DNA of 10,266 nucleotides. It comes from Clostridia bacterium. Lineage in GTDB: Bacteria > Bacillota > Clostridia > Christensenellales > Borkfalkiaceae. Below, piece after piece: positions 6,935-10,266 of the stretch. The stretch spans positions 1 to 10,266 of the forward strand of contig CAAFVM010000035.1 in NCBI GenBank assembly GCA_900766495.1, read 5' to 3'. The stretch's first letter is position 1, and each line of letters begins with the position of its first letter. The translations under genes and the position numbers were made by a program. The notes below the pieces were generated by a model that saw nothing but the letters and a program-made list of their open reading frames with translations, was not told the DNA's origin and did no database searches.

Positions 6935-6951
6935 AAAGTATTCGTTTCCAC

Positions 6952-6981
6952 GAGATTCCTCGGCTTCGCTCGGAATGACAG
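6952..6981 (+). repeat. REP-like short palindromic repeat (GAGAT...ATGACAG type), copy 1
   Basis: The unit runs from GAGAT (6952) to ATGACAG (6981), with ATTCC and GGAAT able to pair across a TCG/CGC-rich centre. CGCTCGGAATGACA (6967-6980) recurs exactly at 7001-7014. The unit's ends recur at 10204-10242. Similar short palindromes are common between genes in many bacteria; no function is claimed. Confidence 0.6.
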
Positions 6982-7000
6982 GGGTGGGTGAAGAATGCCT

Positions 7001-7014
7001 CGCTCGGAATGACA
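7001..7014 (+). repeat. REP-like repeat, truncated copy
   Basis: CGCTCGGAATGACA repeats bases 6967-6980 exactly, 34 bases further on, without the GAGAT start. It looks like a partial copy of the same short palindrome family. Confidence 0.55.
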
Positions 7015-7026
7015 AAAGAGGGTTTG

Positions 7027-7078
7027 CCCTCGCGGCGCAGTACTTAAACGCCCGCATAACCCCGTCGCGGGGAAGAAG
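7027..7078 (-). repeat. Interspersed repeat of about 53 bp, copy B
   Basis: Its outer end GTCGCGGGGAAGAAG (7064-7078) plus the following six A bases is an exact inverted match to 9805-9825 of copy C. The other end, CCCTCGCGGCGCA, and TACTTAAAC in the middle match copy A with two differences. It lies 55 bases downstream of the SGNH lipoprotein gene end. Confidence 0.7.
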
Positions 7079-7084
7079 AAAAAA

Positions 7085-7101
7085 TCGCGGGGAATTAGAA
7101 A
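7085..7101 (-). repeat. Partial copy of the 53-bp repeat end
   Basis: TCGCGGGGAATTAGAAA here equals 6921-6937 of copy A exactly. Only the one end of the unit is present, abutting the A-rich end of copy B, as if two units had partly fused. Confidence 0.55.
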
Positions 7102-7133
7102 AATACGAGTTAATCGACTTATAGGCGGACTTT

Positions 7134-8330
7134 TCAGCCGAAAACCACCGTGTAAGCCGCCTGTTTAAGCAGGTTTACGGTTTCGGCGGATATTTGACTT
7201 TGGTCGCCGGTAAAAGCAGAAGTCCTCGGGTCGATGTTCAAAATAGTGGCAACATGCACGCAAGCCGAAAGGAACGCACCGTTATAGGAGGGGTGATTAT
7301 TATCGGAATAATAAAGATTGATTTCGGGGTGTTCGGTGTAAACTTTGGTGAACGCCTTGCCCACGAAGCAAACGCCTGCGTTAACCTGAGAGGCGGCTTC
7401 GACGTAAGCGTTCCTTAATTGAAGTTCCATTTCGGGAATGGTAATTTTAAGCGAGTCGGCGGCTTCCTGATAGCCCCAGGTGGAGTAAAGGTAAATTCTG
7501 CAATTCGTCTGGGTGGCGTTGATTTTTTCAACCATTGCCTTTACGCCCGATATAAAGCCCGAATTGTTGTTTATGGGGCGGGCGCTTTGGTCTTGCAAAA
7601 TTATAACGTCGTAGTCGTTTGAAGCGTTTAATTTTCCGTCTACTATTTTGCCGTATTCATCGGTTTTATCTGCAAATTTCGACAAAGTGTATGCGCCTTG
7701 CGTAACCGATTCCACGGTTATGTTTTTGCCCGCGCCGCTTGCGAGCGAGCCGAACAATCCGGGGATATCGCTGTAAAAAGTAAAGCTGTTGCCTATAAAT
7801 AAAACTTTGTTCACGGTCTGGTCGGTAATAAGCCATTTTTGAGGCTTTCCGTCAACAAAATGCCAAAATCCGTTTGTGCTTGGCATGGTTTCGCTGTATT
7901 TAAACACGGTTGCTCCCTCGTAAACGGCAACGTCGCCGTAAACAAACAATTCGGTGTTTTGGTTAAACGCGTTTTGCCCCACGGTTTTCACGCTTGCGGG
8001 AATAACCGCGTAACTTACGCTGACGTTGGAAAAAGCGTTCGCGCCTATTTGCGTTACTCCGTTTAAAATGCGGATTTCGCTTATTCTTTGCGATTTTCCG
8101 TACCAAGGCGCCTGCTTTTTATCGGAAAAATCTTTCATTTTGCCGCTTCCGCTGACGTTTAAAATATAACCGTAGTTGCCGTCGCTTAAAAAATAAGCTT
8201 TCACGTTTGCACCGTCAGCCGAAACGTTCCATTCGTCGCCGCTTTGGTTGTTGCACCCGAAAAGGCACGCCGTTACGGCAAAAACAGCTATTAAAAGAAC
8301 TGATATTAACGATTTTTTTAAATTTTTCAT
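7134..8330 (-). CDS. Lipoprotein: BspA-like repeat segment fused to a DUF4886/SGNH hydrolase
   Basis: This is a 398-residue protein. The signal peptide MKNLKKSLIS plus hydrophobic core ends in two possible lipoboxes, VTAC (Cys22) and LFGC (Cys26). Residues 35-127 match the start of BspA-type (LRR_5) domains: VSGSGKMKDFSD, then APWY, then NGVTQIGANAF and a second partial repeat PASVKTVGQNAF. Residues 174-365 fit DUF4886 of the SGNH hydrolases: VLFIGNSFTFYSD (Ser182 as nucleophile), VIILQDQS (block with Gln246-Gln248), and SDNNHPS with Asp343 and His346 as the D-x-x-H pair. Family members are deacylases or esterases, often acting on carbohydrate esters. Here the enzyme should sit outside the membrane, with the short repeat segment as a binding or spacing module. 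Only about one and a half LRR units are present, fewer than usual. The RBS is weak (an A-rich AAGAA tract). The substrate is not determined. Confidence 0.92.
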   Translation of the reverse strand: MKNLKKSLISVLLIAVFAVTACLFGCNNQSGDEWNVSADGANVKAYFLSDGNYGYILNVSGSGKMKDFSDKKQAPWYGKSQRISEIRILNGVTQIGANAFSNVSVSYAVIPASVKTVGQNAFNQNTELFVYGDVAVYEGATVFKYSETMPSTNGFWHFVDGKPQKWLITDQTVNKVLFIGNSFTFYSDIPGLFGSLASGAGKNITVESVTQGAYTLSKFADKTDEYGKIVDGKLNASNDYDVIILQDQSARPINNNSGFISGVKAMVEKINATQTNCRIYLYSTWGYQEAADSLKITIPEMELQLRNAYVEAASQVNAGVCFVGKAFTKVYTEHPEINLYYSDNNHPSYNGAFLSACVHVATILNIDPRTSAFTGDQSQISAETVNLLKQAAYTVVFG

Positions 8331-8366
8331 ACTATTCTTTTTTGATATCTAACCTCAACCCACTAT

Positions 8367-8395
8367 ATTTTAATATAATGACAAAATATTTTCAA
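8367..8395 (-). promoter_or_regulatory. Promoter for the SGNH lipoprotein gene
   Basis: On the - strand TTGAAA (8395-8390) and TAAAAT (8372-8367) are spaced by 17 bases. The start codon at 8330 lies about 30 bases downstream of the expected transcription start. The surrounding sequence is strongly AT-rich, as for Firmicutes promoters. Confidence 0.6.
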
Positions 8396-8523
8396 CTGTT
8401 TTACGAAGATATTTGTTAATAATCAATTAATTTTTGCAAAGAGGTTGACAAAAGCCGTAAAGGCGGAAAAGGCGGCTTATAAAAATCAGGCATAAATTAG
8501 GCGTAAAAATTTTTAAAAAACGC

Positions 8524-8551
8524 TTGCATTTTTGTAGAAATGCTATATAAT
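8524..8551 (+). promoter_or_regulatory. Promoter facing the GH43 gene
   Basis: TTGCAT (8524-8529) and a perfect TATAAT (8546-8551) are separated by 16 bases. It points away from the SGNH promoter 130 bases to the left, and gives the GH43 mRNA a leader of about 220 bases. An AAGCCG/CGGCTT dyad upstream, at about 8453-8480, could be an operator but is unproven. Confidence 0.6.
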
Positions 8552-8576
8552 TAAATATAGTCGGCGAGGTAGCGCT

Positions 8577-8693
8577 ATGCGAAAACGATTTTTTTCGCGC
8601 TTTATTATTATAGTTAAACGGGCGCGCGTAAAACAGTTTTCGCAAAAAAACAAAACAGTTAATAGGCGGCAAAATTTACAATCGCGCCTATAA
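8577..8693 (+). CDS. Possible 38-residue basic leader ORF
   Basis: Just behind the promoter, GAGGT (8566-8570) precedes an ATG at 8577 by six bases. The frame runs 38 codons to TAA at 8691-8693 and encodes a very basic peptide (MRKRFFSRFIIIVKRARVK at the N-terminus). No family is recognised. It may be a leader peptide for the GH43 mRNA, or chance. Support is limited to the RBS, spacing and location, and the codon pattern gives little help at this length. Confidence 0.25.
   Translation: MRKRFFSRFIIIVKRARVKQFSQKNKTVNRRQNLQSRL
8578..8644 (+). promoter_or_regulatory. Long-range stem in the GH43 leader
   Basis: TGCGAAAAC (8578-8586) is the perfect reverse complement of GTTTTCGCA (8636-8644), 49 bases apart. 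As RNA this would fold the first half of the leader and hide the start region of the small ORF. Further down, ATAACCGCT occurs twice (8690-8698 and 8702-8710). I cannot match the leader to a known riboswitch or T-box class. Confidence 0.35.
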
Positions 8694-8781
8694 CCGCTCC
8701 CATAACCGCTTTAAAAAAAAGAAACCGCGGCTAAAAGTAAAAAAGTAACGCCAAAAAACCGCCGCGAAAGGAAAAATATTT

Positions 8782-9612
8782 ATGAAAAGAGAAAATTTGC
8801 ATATCCGCGACCCGTTCGTGCTTGTAAAAGACGAAAAATATTATCTTTTGGGAACGACGGGCGACGACCCGTGGGGCAAAGCCAGCGATTTAACACTTTA
8901 CGAATCGACAGACCTTGAAAATTTTACCAAGAAATGCGTAATGGTAAACGACGGCTCGCTTGACGAATACACCAACATATGGGCGCCCGAAATGCACGAA
9001 TATAACGGCAAATATTACCTTATAGTATCGGCGTTTAAAAAAGAACTCGGCAGAGGCAGCCTTATTTTCGTTTCGAACCATTTAGACGGAAATTTTAAAA
9101 TGCTTACGGGCGAATATATAACTCCCGCTGGCTGGGGGTGCCTGGACGCGACCCTGTTCGTTTATAATGGAGAGCCTTATTTATGTTTTTCTAACGAGTG
9201 GACTACCCCTATAACGGGCGACGGCGACGGGAGTTTGTTTATAGCCAAACTTTCAAGCGATTTAACGAAAATCGTAGGCAAGCCCAAAAAGATTATAAGC
9301 GGAAAGTATTGCGGGTTGTCGGTTAAAATAGGAGACGAAAAGGTTTCGGGCTACGTAGCCGAGGGACCCTGGCTTTACGAAGAAAACGGCGAGGTGGTTT
9401 TGCTTTGGTCAACGTTTACTAAAACGGGCTATTCGGTTTTGAAAAGCGTTAGCAAAAACGGCGCTATGGGCGATTACGAATTTGCGGGCGTTGTTTTTGA
9501 AAAAGACGGCGGGCATTGCATGGAATTTAAGGGGCTTGACGGCAAGCGTTACATTACGTTGCATCAGCCCAACGTTACGCCTAACGAAAGAATGCAGCTT
9601 ATAACTTTTTAA
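8782..9612 (+). CDS. GH43-type glycoside hydrolase (arabinanase/xylosidase family), cytoplasmic
   Basis: This 276-residue single domain has no signal peptide. The five-bladed beta-propeller pattern of GH43 is visible with its catalytic residues: IRDPF gives base Asp10, GCLDATLF gives pKa-tuning Asp122, VAEGPWLY gives acid Glu194, and GGHCMEF gives His245, a position usually near the propeller-axis metal. IWAPEMHEYNGKYYL (67-81) is the classic GH43 second-blade signature. GH43 enzymes hydrolyse arabino- and xylo-oligosaccharides with inversion. A cytoplasmic enzyme would act on imported short oligomers. It is compact: there is no C-terminal beta-sandwich or carbohydrate-binding domain. AAAGGA (8767-8772) precedes the ATG by nine bases. 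No transporter or regulator gene is next to it in the window. Exact specificity cannot be read from the sequence. Confidence 0.93.
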   Translation: MKRENLHIRDPFVLVKDEKYYLLGTTGDDPWGKASDLTLYESTDLENFTKKCVMVNDGSLDEYTNIWAPEMHEYNGKYYLIVSAFKKELGRGSLIFVSNHLDGNFKMLTGEYITPAGWGCLDATLFVYNGEPYLCFSNEWTTPITGDGDGSLFIAKLSSDLTKIVGKPKKIISGKYCGLSVKIGDEKVSGYVAEGPWLYEENGEVVLLWSTFTKTGYSVLKSVSKNGAMGDYEFAGVVFEKDGGHCMEFKGLDGKRYITLHQPNVTPNERMQLITF

Positions 9613-9707
9613 GTTAAAAAAGAGGGAGTTTTGTAGGCGTTCGCGCTTGGTTTTTAGCGTAATGTTTTAATTGATTTTTTATCCGCCCGTGTGTGTTTTT
9701 TGCGATA

Positions 9708-9748
9708 GGGCGGAATGAGGTAAAAAAAGGGCGGAATGAGGTAAAAAA
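9708..9748 (+). repeat. Tandem duplicate of a 20-21-bp unit
   Basis: GGGCGGAATGAGGTAAAAAA occurs at 9708-9727 and again at 9729-9748, the first with one extra A. The CGGAATGA core recalls the CGGAATGACA repeats at 6971-6980 and 7005-7014, so it may be a decayed relative. Confidence 0.7.
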
Positions 9749-9749
9749 G

Positions 9750-9810
9750 AAAGAGATGTTCCATAAGTTTATGCGTGCATGCGCATACTTTTATGGCGTC
9801 TCTTTTTTTT
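9750..9810 (+). terminator. Long imperfect hairpin followed by a T-tract
   Basis: Three stem blocks stack: AAAGAGA (9750-9756) with TCTCTTT (9799-9805), CCATAA (9761-9766) with TTATGG (9791-9796), and TATGCG (9770-9775) with CGCATA (9782-9787), closed by a six-base loop. The right side runs into eight T bases (9803-9810). This would end transcription of the GH43 gene about 140 bases after its stop. The stem is less GC-rich than a typical terminator and could equally be a small palindromic repeat. Confidence 0.5.
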
Positions 9811-9864
9811 CTTCTTCCCCGCGACAGGGATGTTGTTATTGTTTATGTTTTTACTCCGCGAGGG
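9811..9864 (+). repeat. Interspersed repeat of about 53 bp, copy C
   Basis: It starts CTTCTTCCCCGCGAC, holds GTTTATGTTTTT centrally and ends CCGCGAGGG, matching copies A and B in the opposite orientation. With the T-tract before it, 9805-9825 is an exact inverted match to 7064-7084. The three copies enclose the SGNH and GH43 genes. Confidence 0.7.
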
Positions 9865-9909
9865 ATAAGTTTATGTTTTTTCTCTTTCCTGCGGTTTGTA
9901 TTAATCCTT

Positions 9910-10156
9910 GCTTTCCCCAAGAGGCGGGGTAGATTCCCCTGATAGGGGAAATGGCGCGCAGAGCCAAAAGGGTTGCCGCCGCGGCTGAGCGGGGGTGGAT
10001 TGCGCGAAGAATGAGCGCAAGACGGATAGAGGATTGATATTTGATAATTAATTATATCCTTATTGATAAAAAAGTAATTGCTTACGTAAAAGTAATTGCA
10101 ACAATCCTCTTCAGGCTCGCTACGCTCGCCAGCTTCCCCGCAACTTTGGGGAAGCC
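9910..10156. repeat. MITE-like composite of structured repeats with inverted ends
   Basis: The left end GCTTTCCCCAA (9910-9920) is an inverted near-match to TTGGGGAAGC (10146-10155). GAGGATTG (10029-10036) is a perfect inverted repeat of CAATCCTC (10102-10109). Within it are hairpins TTCCCCT/AGGGGAA (9934-9950), TTGCGC/GCGCAA (10000-10020) and GCTTCCCC/GGGGAAGC (10132-10155). An AT-rich core lies between about 10037 and 10101. No reading frame with protein character spans it and no target-site duplication was found. It could be two inverted copies of one repeat or a single non-autonomous element. Confidence 0.5.
10070..10099 (+). repeat. 12-bp direct repeat in the AT-rich core
   Basis: AAAAGTAATTGC occurs at 10070-10081 and 10088-10099, giving a period of 18 bases. 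It lies just inside the right half of the composite repeat. Confidence 0.6.
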
Positions 10157-10203
10157 AAGACAACTATAATATGCTTGTTCTATTATTCAAACAACTCTTC
10201 CGC

Positions 10204-10242
10204 GAGATGTTTCGACGGCGCTGCGCTTGCTCAACATGACAG
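10204..10242 (+). repeat. REP-like short palindromic repeat, second full copy
   Basis: The unit runs from GAGAT (10204-10208) through TTTCGAC and a GC-rich centre to ATGACAG (10236-10242). It shares both ends with 6952-6981 but has a longer, different centre. From 9613 to the window end no gene is supported; the stretch is made of repeats. Confidence 0.5.
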
Positions 10243-10266
10243 AAAACATATGGTTTGTGTAATAAA

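Noticed and set aside
6882..7101. Small CRISPR array
   Set aside because: The repeats are hairpin-prone units of 53 bp with unequal spacing and partial copies, there are no regular spacers, and no cas gene is present.
6918..7124. 68-residue + strand ORF in the intergenic repeat region
   Set aside because: It is built from REP-like and 53-bp repeat sequence and has no convincing RBS or protein character.
8427..8672. 81-residue - strand ORF between the divergent genes
   Set aside because: It overlaps the GH43 promoter and leader, is of skewed low-complexity composition and has no clear RBS.
9693..9932. 79-residue + strand ORF after GH43
   Set aside because: It runs through the tandem GGGCGGAATGAGG units, the hairpin and copy C of the 53-bp repeat, so it is repeat-derived.
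9843..10163. 106-residue - strand ORF near the window end
   Set aside because: It covers the composite structured repeat; its Arg/Pro/Gly-rich parts are translations of hairpins.

Overview
The window looks like a chromosomal segment of a low-to-medium GC, Gram-positive anaerobe of the Clostridia, probably an uncultivated gut lineage. This is an inference from four things: a TnpX-type large serine recombinase with a DUF4368 tail, lipoproteins carrying InlB-B-like and BspA-like domains, AGGAGG-type ribosome binding sites, and conspicuous intergenic repeat families. No rRNA or tRNA gene and no CRISPR array was seen.

Layout. (1) Positions 1 to about 2560 are the right-hand end of an integrated mobile element, all on the + strand: the 3' end of an unidentified gene, a small ribbon-helix-helix (RHH) protein behind a strong promoter with an operator-like palindrome, a TnpW-like small gene whose expected ATG reads ACG, and a 550-residue large serine recombinase coupled to it by an ATGA overlap. 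A strong hairpin at 2527-2550 marks the neighbourhood of the element/host boundary. (2) Positions 2588-6741 (- strand) are a two-gene, translationally coupled operon. Its first gene is a lipoprotein with one InlB-B-like domain and three copies of a solute-binding-like module, two of them recent DNA duplicates. Its second gene is an 822-residue polytopic membrane protein with an alpha/beta-hydrolase domain inserted between membrane segments. (3) Positions 6830-7130 are non-coding and full of structured repeats. (4) Positions 7134-8330 (- strand) encode a lipoprotein joining a BspA-like leucine-rich-repeat segment to a DUF4886/SGNH hydrolase. (5) Positions 8331-8781 hold divergent promoters and a structured leader with a possible 38-codon ORF. 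(6) Positions 8782-9612 (+ strand) encode a cytoplasmic GH43-type glycosidase. (7) Positions 9613-10266 contain no convincing gene, only a terminator-like long hairpin and several REP- or MITE-like repeats.

How the parts may work together. The recombinase module moves the element, and the RHH protein probably regulates its own transcript and perhaps the whole recombinase operon. On the host side, the coupled pair suggests a surface lipoprotein that binds something processed or exported by the membrane hydrolase. The SGNH lipoprotein and GH43 enzyme are compatible with deacylation outside the cell and hydrolysis of imported oligosaccharides inside it, but that pathway is inferred from family membership only. 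The least familiar material is the lipoprotein/membrane-hydrolase pair and the three-copy, roughly 53-bp interspersed repeat.
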